A stretch of 64,000 nucleotides of DNA from Asterella californica (lineage: Eukaryota; Streptophyta; Marchantiopsida; Marchantiales; Aytoniaceae): NCBI GenBank assembly GCA_036924285.1, contig JAYKYS010000001.1, positions 977,501 to 1,041,500 of the forward strand, given 5' to 3'. This document shows, piece after piece, positions 1-12,313 of this stretch; the first letter of the stretch is position 1; every line of letters begins with the position of its first letter. Position numbers and translations under genes: made by a program. A model generated the notes under the pieces. The model saw only the letters and a list, made by a program, of their open reading frames with translations. It searched no databases and was not told the origin of the DNA.

Positions 1-132
1 CTCTTGGTCTTGGTCTTGGCGACCTTACGAAAGATCATCACCTAATAACCTGAACCTGTTACTGTAAGTGTATTCACATTGTATTCTAACAGGTTATCCT
101 TCAGACTCCTTCAAACACAAGTTTTGGGTTTG
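1..132. other. Flank beyond the LTR end of GL copy I
   Basis: This DNA lies just outside the 3' end (minus-strand sense) of the first giant-LTR fragment. Copy I and the 5' LTR of element C match up to CACTACA and then diverge abruptly, which is how I place the LTR edge at 133. The first bases are a short imperfect CTTGGT repeat. I see no gene. Confidence 0.5.
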
Positions 133-3100
133 TGTAGTGTCGCAGGATTACTCCTTTTGCCCATTTAGTACACAAGATATCGTTCCCACAGAGGATTTGC
201 ACAAGTAACGCTGCTCTAAGTTCTAAGATCTGTTCAAACACACAAACACACGGGTTTTGCCTAGAAATCCCATCTTCTCACAAAACCACGCATCTTCTAG
301 ATACGCCAAAAGGTGCTCTGGACCTAAACAAACAACTATTAACTAAAATATCACACAACTATTCACAGAGAAGCTCGAGAAGACGTTCTTCCTACTTCCA
401 GGTCGCTTCTTCCGGTCTTCTCGACACCGTCTTCCCGAAGCGATTCTCGACTTCTGGAGGTTCCACTAGGCTTCTCACACCTCCAGAAGACGGTTCCTGC
501 CTCCCAGAAGTCGAACTAGCAATGTCTGACACACATTGCTCACTCACTCACATTCCAACGGGTTAGATTAATCACAGGGTGTATGTCCCCTATAGCCTCC
601 CCAGGCTTCTGTCTACAGAAATGATCTTCCTGCAGCACTACAACGACATTCACCTTCACGGAAGCTCAATAGAAGTCTCGGAAGCTCACTAGAAGAAGGT
701 AAGAAGATGAGGAAGATGGGAGAAGATGGGGAAGAAGAGAAAATCCAAACAAGAGAAGACGAGATGAAAAGGAGAAATTAAGATTCCGACAGGCTTCTAG
801 TCCGCATCCTGACTAACAAGCCATCCTTGCTTGTAATAGTTTGAGGAGGAAGACAACAAACGTGCGTACAGTTGCACCATCTTCTACTTGAAGATGTCGT
901 CTTCTATTGCGGGAAGAAGGCTTCTTTCTTCTTCTCTTCGCTGCTCCGACTACTCTATCTTCTGGGATCTCTTACCCATAAGACCGTCCGTACGTAGATC
1001 CCAAGTGCTCTACTGGACAAGCCAAGCCGTACTTCCACAACTGCTGACAATCACCCTCACTCAAGAAGAACACTTCCCATGCACAATTGGGAGCGAATTC
1101 AAGGAAACCCACCACCCAGAAGTCATGAACAAAGCTTCTGCACTCAAATCAGCAATCCATTCCCCGAGAAGAAGTCACATTGGCATTGGGAAGCTCACTC
1201 CCTCTACTTCCTGCATCTACTCCTCGACACACCAATCTAGCCAATAGGACTGCACGAGGATGTCGTTCCCTGTTCCTAAACTGTCCACTACCTCTATCTA
1301 CATCTTCGTACCACTACTGGTAACGAGCATACAGACCCCTCCGGTATAATCCTAGTCTATTCGTATGTCTCTAACATCGGGTGTAGTGTGCACTGTATAG
1401 CATGTACCCAATGTGCTGAATGCGTTCATGTGTCTAATGTGTATAAAATCCTACTCTTCGATCCTACTTATGCCTTCTATCCTGAGAAAACAAAGGAGGC
1501 GACCACCAGGGAGAGATGGGCGCTGACAGAAGACTGCCACCCCACATGCAAGCGGTTCCCCTTCCTAATTAGCCATCCACCTTGTTGCTCCTACGCTACC
1601 TATGATGCCACATGGTATCCTAATTAATTTTACACTCAAACTGCCATCTCCTAAGATAGCATGTTCGGTCCTACTAAATTTGGAAAATGTCAACGACGGT
1701 TACTATCTACTCTGATTGCTCGGAGGCAATCTCTACCTGATCTGCTCCTATCGGAGCTACTAGCTCGGCTTCTGATAAGCTAGAAAGCCCTGCAGTTACC
1801 TCGGGTGTCACTGAGGTGACTTCCTCCTCATCGCTCTTCGTTGAACATGCTGTCGCTGCTGCAGCTTCTTCCTCGGCTTCTGCTTCTGCTTCTGCTTCAG
1901 CTTCGGAAGACGGAAGCGTCTTCTGAGAAGCGAAGTCGACCGGTGCTTCCTCGCTCTTCTGGAGCAGAAGTTTGGTACTAGGGACCATGGTGATCTCATA
2001 GGGGTCCGGGGAAGTCTCTTCCTCCACGCGGAATACCTGAGAAGACGGCTCGTCTTCCTATCTTCCAGAAGACATCTTGTCTTTTGGGGCGTCTTCTGGA
2101 GTCTTCTCGGCTTCCAACGCTGTCACCACCAAGTGCACAGCGAGGTCGAACTCCTCCTTCTTCAATTCAGATCCAGTCGATGGTGCTGGAGCTTGGGAAG
2201 ATGCAGTTGCGGGTGTCGGAAGCGAGGAAAGACTGTAGAGTTTCTTCACTCCCTCTATCTGCCGATCCAAATACCTGAACATGCTCTCCTTGCATTCCAC
2301 CAACATCGTCTTGGACTCACTGTCTCATCCTCTAGCCAAGGTAAGCAACTTCCTACCCGCGGTGAAGTTGAACTTCTTCCGAAGCGCTTCCACCGGCTGT
2401 GCTAGCATCTCCTGCGCATGAGCTTCTGCTGCTTCCCGCTGCATCTTCTCTGCTGCAACTCGCGCTTTTGCGGCTTCCCGTTGCGTCTTCCATGTCGTCT
2501 TCTCCTCTACAAGGGCGATCTTCCCCCGTACTCGGAGAACCTCTTGATCGTGCTGCTGTACACGCGCCTGCAACTCCTGGTTGCTCTTTCGAAGCTGCAC
2601 CAGCTCCTTGGCAGAAGCGGCTGTTTCCGTCTTGTACCTCGCTGCGAGCTTCTCGGTGGTGCGGAGACTAGCTTCCAGCGCTTCTGCCGTCTTCTGGCCT
2701 TCTTCCTGTCGCATCAAGGTGCGCAGACCGAATCCAAGCTGTAAAGGCCTCTCCTGAGCCTTCGTTCTCTTCTCCAGCAACTCCATAGCTGGCTGGATCT
2801 TTGATCAGAAGAAGGCTCATCTCCACGACTCCATGGTAGAAGCGATCCTCTTTACTGCACTTCCCCGCATCGCAGTAGGAGTATCCATCCATCCTTGGTC
2901 TTCTGGAGTCTTCGGAAGACTCCCTGGTGTGGCAGAAGCGGTCTTCTGCTCACCTCGGGTGCTCAAGGACTCCTCCGGTGAGTCAGACTCCGATCCCGAA
3001 TGAATGAGGAAGGTGGTCTTCCTAGGTACACTCCTTGGACCCATCTTCCTCGGAGGCATGGCGTCTTCCGATCCACTGGAGTCGTCTTTCCTCATGAGAA

Positions 3101-3417
3101 GCGTCTTCTGGTGAGTGTCGGGCCTCAGCTGCGGCATCAGAGTGGGAGGGGGAGTTGCGACTGCTGCCTGTTGGCCCATACTTCACCAACTGATCTCCCG
3201 TGAGATCCCCCATGGCTACGTACAAGTAACACAGAAAAGGTGTCAAGTGTCCTCCCGCCGGGGTACCTAAGTACGCTAGCTCCGCCTATACATATATGTG
3301 GAAGAATGCGCCCCAGTTGACCGACACTCCTTCATCCCACACGGATTCCAGGAACTTCACGTATTGATCTCCAAGGTACCTCGTCTTCTACGCTTTCCCC
3401 TTGGGAAAGAGATGCAG
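133..3417 (-). mobile_element. GL-family LTR fragment, copy I (3' part of LTR, reversed)
   Basis: Read on the minus strand, this matches the distal part of the 5' LTR of element C, from inside the LTR-encoded ORF through the non-coding tail to the CACTACA terminus at 133-139. It lacks the first 2.4 kb of the LTR. It is cut at 3417 where copy II begins in the opposite orientation. Diagnostic wording around 3260-3330 matches copy III (24365-28346) rather than copies II, IV and V, so I and III form one older subfamily. The internal polyprotein region is absent. The bases just before copy II (TGCAG, 3413-3417) could be one side of a target duplication made when copy II inserted; its partner is not visible. 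Confidence 0.8.
1707..3417 (-). pseudogene. LTR-encoded ORF, copy I: C-terminal half, broken
   Basis: Minus-strand pieces at 2817-3179, 2325-2786, 2058-2306 and 1707-2027 line up with successive parts of the ORF found in the LTRs of element C. They cover the end of the N-terminal domain, the acidic/serine-rich linker (SGSESDSPEE-like), the PPRKM basic patch region, the long Glu/Ala/Gln/Arg-rich coiled coil, and the acidic tail. Frameshifts and stops separate the pieces. The tail carries an (EA)n tract longer than in copy IV and ends with IASEQSE before TAG. That shows the reading frame in copy IV originally continued past its TAG at 42444. Function is unknown. Confidence 0.65.
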
Positions 3418-5070
3418 TGTGGTGCCCACAAATTACAGGATTCACGAATTTTTAAAATTTTTATGATTAATAACTTGTTTGTATAACTGAAGAAGCGTTG
3501 TTATTTAAGGTTACGTCTTCCTTAGCAGGAAGATGATCTTACGAGCTGTTTGTAATAATAAGTTGACTTCTTCGGAAGACGACCATCTTCGGAAGAGCGT
3601 CTTCTCAGTGGCGTCTATGGAAGACGACGGAAGACGGCGGAAGATGGAAGACGGCAGAAGACATCCATCTTCCGGAAGATAGCGATCGCGAAGACCTAAC
3701 CACGGCTATTTCAGTAAGGAAGTAGTTGTACCCACTGGGTTGCACCGAACAGGTAGGTAGGTTAGGTAGGTCATCTAGAGTCGAAACCCCTAAACTGCGG
3801 GGAAGATACAGAAGCGCATTAGTGAATTCTCAGCTTCCCGCAGCAGGAGCACTCTTGGTGGAGAAGATCAAATTCCGAGAGTGAGCTTTGCGAGAGTGAG
3901 CTTCGAGAGAGAGGAAATCGAGAGAGGAAAGCGAGCGAGGTGAGGACCCATTGGCAGCTAGGCGAAGGGCGAGACCAAATTGCTGAAGTGCGGAAGGCAG
4001 GGAGCGAAGGAATTCCTGTGAGCTTCCGAGAAGTTGACATTGGAGAAGAGTTGAGGAGAATCGAAGGTGGAATCGAAGCGTGGCCAGAAATTGACAGTGG
4101 AAGCAGTCGTGTGAAGTCGCATTGGAGCTAGGACCAGAGCCAGAAGCGCGCGGGAGGTCGAAGACAACTCGGGAAGCAGAAGAAGACTGTAGAGGTTCTT
4201 CCCCACGTTCTTTCCCCTTCCCACTTCTTCTCGTTCTTGTCTGGGATTCCCCGCGCTTCCCTAGTTGTGTGCAGGCAGCCTGATCGATTACCCCCACCCC
4301 CATTCTTTCTATTGAGGCATTGGGTGCGGAAGCGCTAACCAATTTCTGTCAGACATCTTCCTACTCCTTCCTAAGTTCAATTCGAGCTTCCCTACATCTC
4401 GTCCTCAAATTGACGATCTCAGCTATCAATTTCTCTACCTTACTACCTCTCTACCCTCGAAACCTGGAACAGAAGACACTTCGAAAGATGGGAACATCTT
4501 CGGAAGACGCTTCTTGAACTTGACTGTCTTCGGAAGTCGACTGTACACAATTCGTATCAAGAGTGGATTTGCTTTGCTTTTGTGTTAAGAGAGGCTTGGT
4601 ACGAATCCCGAGTGGTGTGGTGAGTCGTTCTGTTATTTCGAGAAGTTGGAAGTCGGGAACTAGGCCTGCGCCTCCCGGTCTTCCAAACTTCTTAACTCCA
4701 CATCTTCCTAGAGAGACTAGAAGACTGAAAGGCTGGCAAAATGAGCGAGAAGACGTGAGGGTCCATTTCGGGTCTCTTCTGTCCGACCCATAGCAGCCAT
4801 TCCTTCTTCTTCCCAAACTTAGAAGAGAGTCGTGAGAAGACTTGCTGGCAGAATCTGGAGAGCTTCGACCATTCTCTCCAGATTCCCACCGAGCAGCAAG
4901 CTTCTTCAGAGTGCGTATGAGAGGTGAGAAGTCAGAAGAACAGAGTGCAATTGTCTTGAGTCTGTTGTGAGGATAGATTGCGCGTAGGAAGACGAAGACA
5001 GGTGAGACCAGTGAAGGGAAGTCTGACTTCGGGAGGTCTTCCGAGAAAGACATCAAATCGGAAGCTGTCC

Positions 5071-5994
5071 TGTAAACCCTCCGCGGTCCTATCGATCAAC
5101 TACCCCCCCCCCCCCCCCGATCTCTCAACCTCCACGATCGTCATCCACAAATCTGCAACATGTCGGGCCTGTCTCTCACTCAGAGGTCACCTCTGATGGC
5201 TTTGATGGAAGCACACCATGAACTTGAAGGGAAAATGCTAAGTTCACTCATTCATACACCCACAAACTTATCAACTAAAAATCTCCTTAAACACATCAAC
5301 TAAAATCCTCCATTCTAACAACGTCCCTCAAGTTCTCACATGCTAAAAAATATCCCACACTCTCTATATTACTCAAGTTGTCATTACGACAATGTGAAAA
5401 CAAGGATGAGGAGCTCTTCTCTACTCCTCTATTTATACATTCTAGGTTTTTACTTTGGTACCTTCCGGTAACTCAGCCGTAACTACTTTTACCGGGTTTT
5501 ACTAAGATATTACTTAAGGTAAAAGCATTAATCACATGGGCTTCTTACCTTTTCACATGGGCTTATTCCTTCAAAGTCAACAACTTCTAGAAGGATTCTG
5601 GAATATTCTCAAGGAATCTCGAATTTCCACCCCCTCTACACTAGGACCCACTAAAAAGGAAATATGTGGAATCTCTTCTTGTTTTTAATGTCCACAAAGT
5701 CCACAACTTTAATCCAACCACTAATATCAAGTCAAAAAGGAGATAAGGGATACTTTTCCACCTCCTTTCTACCTTTTAGACAAGATGACAAGATAGTAGT
5801 GCTCACTCTTTAGGAAATATCTGAATTCTGCCAAAAGTACAGCTAAGTTTAATCATAACTAACTTTTAGCTAGTCATGACTAACTTTATACCTCCTTAAA
5901 GTACTTTGGCAACAAATAAACATTCTCAACACTTAGTTATAACTAAACACCTTGCTAATAGACAAACTTCCTATGTGTAACATAGGTCGTTACA
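5071..5994 (-). mobile_element. Solo LTR of gypsy family A, reversed
   Basis: These 924 bp are the reverse complement of the LTRs of element A (32596-33510 and 40444-41356), from TGTAAACC to GTTACA. The flanks are GTCC (5067-5070) and GTCC (5995-5998). The uninterrupted site in two other GL copies (near 29940 and 52350) reads GCTGTCCCGAG with one GTCC, which proves a clean insertion with 4-bp duplication. No internal element DNA is left, so it is a solo LTR from LTR-LTR recombination. It contains a run of 16 C (5103-5118) where the other LTRs have 5-6 G. That is either slippage or a sequencing artefact. The LTR TATA box is at 5430-5437 (minus). Confidence 0.93.
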
Positions 5995-6357
5995 GTCCCG
6001 AGTGTCTTCCCAGAGGCCACTGTCACCGCAGGAGCCCGCAACCACCTTCCAAACTTGTTATGCACTTGATGTTTCACGAATCTTGTATCTTCTGATAGGA
6101 AGTAGGATGTAATGCAAGGTGGGTTGTCTTCTGGGTGATCCATGCGAGGCCTTGCTTAGATAGGATTGTTTAGATATAGCTCGGAAGACGAGAGCTATCT
6201 AGGAAGTACTGTTAGAATCCCGAAAGACGGAGTAGCTGTCTTCCGGAAGACTAGTTTCGTCTTATGAGAAGTAGAAGCTAGACTGTGGGCACTTGGGAAG
6301 GACTGAGCCTTCTGCTCATAGTGAGTGCTTGTGGCTTAGTGCAATAGATCTTCCAGC

Positions 6358-6917
6358 ATGACGATGCATCTGCGAGGCTTGGTGTTACCAGCGGCAGAAT
6401 TGGCCGAGGCCACTCCTTTCCTCAAGGAGTTGGGTCTCGACTTCTTCCTGTGGGATTGGAACCTCGCAGACCAGGGACTTCTGGAGGAGGTATGGGCAGC
6501 ATTACCACCTCGTAACCGTGTACTGCGAAGGCAGGAGTAGCTCGAGGAAGACCATCTTCTTGGACTGAAGATTGGTGGCGCAAGGCTTTCCACAGGCCAG
6601 AATCCGAGAACCGAGGATATTGGTTCGAGAAGAAGATCTTGCCTAGGATCGTGAGTTCGTGGCATGTGCCTGGGAGCACCACCTGCCTTTTCGTGGAAGA
6701 CAGACAGGGGAGGAACGGTTGGAAGATAGAGTCTTACCGGGAGCCGAAGAAGCGACTTCTGACAAAGTTGTTTCTGCATCTCTTTCCCAAGAGAAAAGCG
6801 CAGAAGACAAGGTACTTGGGAGATCAAGACGTAGAGTTCTTGGAATCAGTGTGGGATGACAGAACGTCCATCTACTGGGGCGCGTACATCTACAACTATG
6901 TACAGACGGAGCTAGCT
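6358..6917 (+). pseudogene. LTR-encoded ORF, copy II: N-terminal part
   Basis: It starts MTMHLRGLVLPAAELAEATP, matching the ORF start in copies IV and V. Near 6521 one base is missing relative to the other copies (GTGTACTGCG against GTGTACCTGCG), which shifts the frame to a TAG at 6538. The original frame resumes at about 6639 and runs to the truncation at 6917. Only the N-terminal globular part is present; the linker and coiled coil are lost with the rest of the LTR. Confidence 0.75.
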
Positions 6918-9057
6918 TAACAGCGGATAGGTACTTAATTTGTATAGTTTGCATGATTGGCTATCCTTACATAGTTTTCTCACAACGACACTTATTGGAG
7001 CCTCTGGCCATGTGCACACAGTGCAGTTTTAATTGCCCTAGGATAGTAGAACGCCTTTCTCCTGTCATTCATTGACCTTTGTGTGCCAAGAGCTCGAGCG
7101 TCCGAGTCAAGAGATTTAGTTTCTGAGTCGCTCGAATCATGTGTGGGGACGAAAACACCACGGTCGGGTCACAAGCTTCATCCGCCGCATAACTCGGAAC
7201 TTACAACACTCATCAAATCACAAGACATTCGGAGGTTTCTGGCGATACGGCGAAGTTCACGAGTTACCAGCAACGGAGCTCCGTCTCGCTTCCAACCGTC
7301 TAAATTCTGGGAAGGAGACTGCACACTATTCTGCCATACCGTACACCAAATATCTTAGCTACTCGGTATGGTGTTTCTTGACGTTTGTTTGTTTCTCTTT
7401 TAAGAGCTATATTCGCCACGAGCTTTGCTCTTGTGAGGATTATATCATCCCTGCAATAATCGAGTCCCCCATGAGAACCAGAATGTTTGAATTTTCCATT
7501 TTTCACCCGGCAGTCATCTCACAAACCAACCCTAGCCATCGATGTCCGTGCATTGTATTAGAGTTTACAGGGTCTTCAGTTCAACGACTCTGAATTACAT
7601 AAATACATAGAGAATAGCTAAACTTAGTCTCATCATATTTTTTATGTTACATGTACTCTTCGGATGCTAGTAAAGTTTGGTGGTTAAATTTCATTTAATC
7701 CTACAGGTCGCATTTAAGTTGGATTGCAATATTTTGGGTTAACCACTAGATCGGCATTGATATTTAAGGAGAAAGATCACTAGCCCCTGCGTATTTCAAG
7801 TTGCGCTAGTGTTTATCTAGATGGTGATTATTAAGTTTTTATTTAAAATATGAAATTTAGTGTCAAAATATGAAATTTACAGTTCAAATTTTTCGTAAAC
7901 ATATATATTTTTAACTAAAATAACATAAAAACTTTAGAAAAGATCTCTGGCGATAACAAACTGAGATCAATACAATAAAAACAAGGATTTTTATTCTTTT
8001 TATTTCTTTTTAAAGACAAGTACTTTGGATTATACATATTATTCTAATGTTAATTATTCTGAGTTATTTTAAGTGTGAATGTAATTCTTGTATCGAATTT
8101 TATCAATAGGTAAATAAAAAAACATTATGATTACACATAAGTAACATTGTTTTGAGATGTCTCTCAGAGAAACAACTTTCTGTAAATTGATTACTTTCCA
8201 CTCTTAGTCACCCTGGTGAAGAGTCCAAAAGAGCAAGATAGCAAAATTACTTCTGCAAGAGTAAATAACCAGGTTGAGTTCTTACATTGAATTGATAGAC
8301 ATTAATATTTTGTTGAAGGTGATGTTTGATAGCTTTAGCAGTCAAATAGTTCGAATGCCTATCTAATTGGTTGTTGTTGTTTCTAAACTTTGAATGATAG
8401 AAGTCTTGATTTTTATCACATTATAAATAAATTTTCTCGTGACAATTTTTACTTCTTGGATTGACAATTGATCTTCTCCCATAAATCTTTCCACTTTTGT
8501 TCTTTCTAGAGGACTGCAAACTTAAGAAACTTAAGAAATATTTGACGAGACTTGGATTCAACCTCGAAATTGTCCTTGAGGACATTCATAATCTACTAGT
8601 TAAATCTAGTGATATCAATTACGGCCGGAGGCTTGTAAACTACAGGTGTTCACAGTCCAAAGCGCTTCAAAGTGTGATAGAGCGTCTTGACTGCATTGAT
8701 AGGAATGTAATTGATTGGTATCAAACCTACTTTACCTTCACGATTGTCTTACCTTTTTAATTTGTTTGCTCTTGGACTCTATTTCGGTTTTCGCTTGAAA
8801 AGAATGAAACAATGACAAAAGATAAAATAGTTTGTCGTTTGCTATTTTCACTTCACATGCAAAACAATCATAATTATGTTCATTTTTTTGGACGTACCAA
8901 ATGCATAATATCGTAATTCTCTTCAACGCTTTAGTTACTTCCTGATCTGATTATCTCATAGAGTTGATAAACATGGATCTATTGTATTAGTCCTAGACTC
9001 ATATTAATCCTCGTGCTCATGAGCGTGAGTTGTCGTTACTCACTCTACCTTAATGAG
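6918..9057. other. AT-rich DNA without recognised gene
   Basis: About 2.1 kb. The only open stretches are short (for example 7141-7593 and 8497-8760, plus strand) and encode nothing I recognise. Base composition drops to AT-rich from about 7600, with poly-T/A runs. I see no tRNA, rRNA, LTR terminus or clear repeat. Confidence 0.4.
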
Positions 9058-12000
9058 AACGGCATGTGACCACATGACAGACTCATCAAGCACTTTAAGG
9101 AAGCAGCAAGTATCGTTGTGCGCTCTAACATCTATCGCTGTCCGTTTTGCGCTAACATCTAGACCTGAATGGGAAGGAGTTTTGTGAAGACCCCAAGGAT
9201 CTTAATGACAGGGGTTGTCTGTGGGAGAAAGAGTTTTGTGCTAACATCTAAACTTGAAGGAGTAGCGATTTTCTAGAGACCTCCAAGGACTCTACTAACA
9301 ATAACTTGCGATCGCATGGTAGACTCAACAAGCACCCTAAGGAAGCTGCATATATCGTTACCCGCTCTAACACTTATCATTGCCCCCAGGAGAAAGAGTT
9401 TTGCACTGACGTCTAAACCTGAATGGAAGGAGTTTTCTAGAGACACCAAGGATCTTAATGATAGGGGCTGTCCGTGGAGGAAGAGATTTTGCTCTAACAT
9501 CTAACCTTGAAAGGGAAGGGGTTTTCAAGAGACTCCAAGGACCCTAATGACAATAGTCTGTGACCGCATGATAGATTCAAGCACCCTAAGGCAGCCGCAC
9601 ATATCATTGCTCGTTCTAACACATATCGCTGCTCCCAAGGGAAAGGGTTTTGCATTTACATCTAAACTTGAACGAGAAGGAGTTTTCTGGGGACACCAAG
9701 GATCTTAATGATAGGGGCTGTCTGTGGAGGAAGAGGTTTTACGCTAACATCTAAACTTGAAAGAGAAGGGGTTTTCAAGAGATTCCAAGGACCCGAATGA
9801 CAATAGTATGCGACTGCATGGTAGATTCAACAAGCACCCTAAGGAAGTCGCAGATATCATTGCCCGCTGTAACACCTATCGCTGTCCGTGGGAAAAAGAG
9901 TTCTACGTTGACATCTAAATCTGAATGGAAAGGAGTTTTCTAAAGCCTCCAAGGATCTTAATCACATGGGCTGTTCGTGAGAGAAAAGGTTTGTGCTAAC
10001 ATCTAAACATGAAGGGCAAGGGGTTTTCTAGAGACTCCAAGGACCCTAATGATCGCGACCTGCGACCTCATGGTAGACTCAACAAGCACACCTATAGCTG
10101 TCCACGAGGGAAGGGGTTTTGCTCTAACATCTAAACCTGAAGAGGAAATGTTTTTCTAGATATCCCAAGGACCCTAAACAGGGGCTGTCGGAGGAGAAAG
10201 GAGTTTTGCTTTGACATCTAAACTTGAAGGAGGAGGGAGATTTTAGATATCTCAAAGATCCTAATGACAAGAGTTGTCCGAGGGGGAAAAGGTTATGCGC
10301 TAACATCTAAACCTGAAAGAAGTTTTTCAAGAGACTCCATGGACTTTAATCACAATAGTATGCGACCGCGTGGTAGACTTATCGAGCACCCTAAGGAAGT
10401 CGCTAGTTTTGTTGCTCGCTCTAACACTTATCACTACCTGTGGGGGAAACGGTTCCGTTGACATCTAGACCTGAATGGGAAGGAGTTTTCTAGAGACCCC
10501 AAGGATCGTAATGACAGGAACTGCCAGTGGAGGAAGAGATTTTGCGCTAACATCTAAACCTGAAGGGGAAGGAGTTTTCTAGAGACTCCAAGGACCCTAG
10601 TGACAACAGGTTGCGACCGCATGGTAGACTCAACAAGCACTTTAAGGAAGCATCAGGTATCGTTGCTCGTGGGGAGAAGAGGTTTTGAGAAGGAGTTTTC
10701 TAGAGACCTCAAAGATCCTAATGACAGGAGTTGCTCGTGGGAAAAAGGGTTTTGCGTTAACATCTAAACCTGAAGCGGCAGGAGTTTTCTAAGCACCCTA
10801 ATGACAATAGGTTACCACCGCATGGTACACTCAACAAGCACTCTAAGAAAACCATAGGTTTCATTGTCTGCTCTAACACCTATCGCTGTTGGCCGGGGAA
10901 GGGAATTTGAGAAGGACTTTTTTAGAGATCCCAATGATTTTAATAATAGAGGCTGCACCTGGGGGAAGAGATTTTGCGCTAACACCTAAACCTGAAAGAG
11001 AAGGGGTTTTCTAGAGACCCCAAGGACCCAAATGACAACAGCTTGCGACCGCATGATAGACTCAACAAGCACCTTAAGGAAGCAGTAGGTATCGTTGCTC
11101 GTAGGAGGAAGAGGTTTTGAGAAAGAGTTTTCTAGAGACCTCAAGGATCCTAATGATAGAGACTACTTGTGAGAAAAAGGGATTTTCGTTAACATCTAAA
11201 CCTGAAAGCAGAAGGGGTTTTCTAAGGACCCTAATAACAACAGCCTGCCATCGCATGGTACACTCAACAAGCACCCGAAGAAAGTTGTAGGTTTCGTTGT
11301 CTGCTCTAACAGTTATCGCTGTCGGCGGGGGAAGAGATTTTCAGAAGGAGTTTTCTAGAGATCCCAAGGATCTTAATGCCAAGGGCTGCTTGTGAGAGAA
11401 GAGGTTTTGCGCAAATATCTAAATTGAAGAGAAGGGGTTTCCTAGAGACCCCAATGATCTTAATGATAGTTGCCTGTGACCTCATGGTAGACTCAACAAG
11501 CACACCTATTGCTGCCCGTGAGGGAAGAGGTTTTGCTCTAACATCTATACCTCAAAGGGAAATGGTTTTCTAGATATTCCAAGGACCCTAATGACAAGGG
11601 CTGTCGAGAAGGAAGAGTTTTGCTCTAACATCTAAACATGAAGTGGAAAGGGTTTTCTATATACCTCAAGGACCTTGACGACATGAGCTGTCCGCTGGAG
11701 AAGGGATTTTGTGCTAACATCTAAACCTGAAGGGGAAGGGGTTCTCAAGAGACTCCAAGAACCCTTATGACAATAGCTTGCGGCCACATAGTAGACTCAA
11801 CAAGCACCTTAAGAAAGCCATAGGTTCTGTTGCTCGCTCTAACATCTATCGTCGTCCACGGGAGAAGGGTTTTAAGTTGAGATCTAAATCTGAATGAGAA
11901 GGAGTTTTCTAGAGACCCCAAGGATCATAATGACATGGGCTGCTCGTTGGGGAAGAGGTTTTGCTCTAACATCTAAACCTGAAAAGGAAGGGGTTTTCTA

Positions 12001-12313
12001 GAGATCCCAAGGATCCTAATAACAACCGCTTGCTATAGCATGGTAGACTCAACAAGCACCTTAATGAACCCACATGTATTGTTGTCCGTGGGGAAAGAAA
12101 TTTCGAGAAGGAATTTTCTACATACCTCAAGGATCTTAATGACAAGGGTTGCTCGTGAGAGAAAAGATTTTGTGCTAACGTCTAAATCTGAAGCCGAAGG
12201 GGTTTTCTAAGGACCTTAATGACAACAGCCTGCCACTGCATGATAGACTCAACAAACACCCTAAGGAAGACGTAGGTTTCATTGCTTGTTCTAACACCTA
12301 TTGCTGTCGATGA
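9058..12313. repeat. Higher-order tandem array, block 1
   Basis: A degenerate tandem repeat. Recurrent phrases include TAACATCTAAACCTGAA, GGTTTTCTAGAGAC, CCAAGGATCCTAATGACA and ATGGTAGACTCAACAAGCAC. The last phrase or a variant occurs near 9315, 9567, 9817, 10069, 10369, 10619, 10820, 11051, 11257, 11484, 11789, 12040 and 12239. Spacing clusters near 250 bp, with others near 200, 230 and 300. The larger unit is built from roughly 85-bp subunits that are added or dropped. Stops in all frames and uneven divergence argue against coding. It is not a CRISPR: the units are long, have no unique spacers, and the setting is eukaryotic. Confidence 0.9.

Larger units (their letters stand above)
3418..6917 (+). 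mobile_element. GL-family LTR fragment, copy II (5' part of LTR)
   Basis: It begins TGTGGTGCCCACAAATTACA, as do the LTRs at 24365, 28347 and 50679. It follows the same sequence through a GAAGAC-rich leader, a purine/pyrimidine-mixed 5' region and the start of the LTR ORF. Homology stops at about 6917, after GACGGAGCTAGC, where unrelated AT-rich DNA begins, so the distal 3.4 kb of this LTR is missing. A reversed solo LTR of family A (5071-5994) interrupts it. The wording matches the LTRs of element C more closely than copies I and III. Confidence 0.85.

Noticed and set aside
5103..5118. Poly-C run as a functional G-quadruplex or control element
   Set aside because: The other two family A LTRs have only 5-6 G here; slippage or sequencing error is likelier.
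9058..12313. CRISPR-like array
   Set aside because: Units are long and degenerate without unique spacers, and the genome is eukaryotic.
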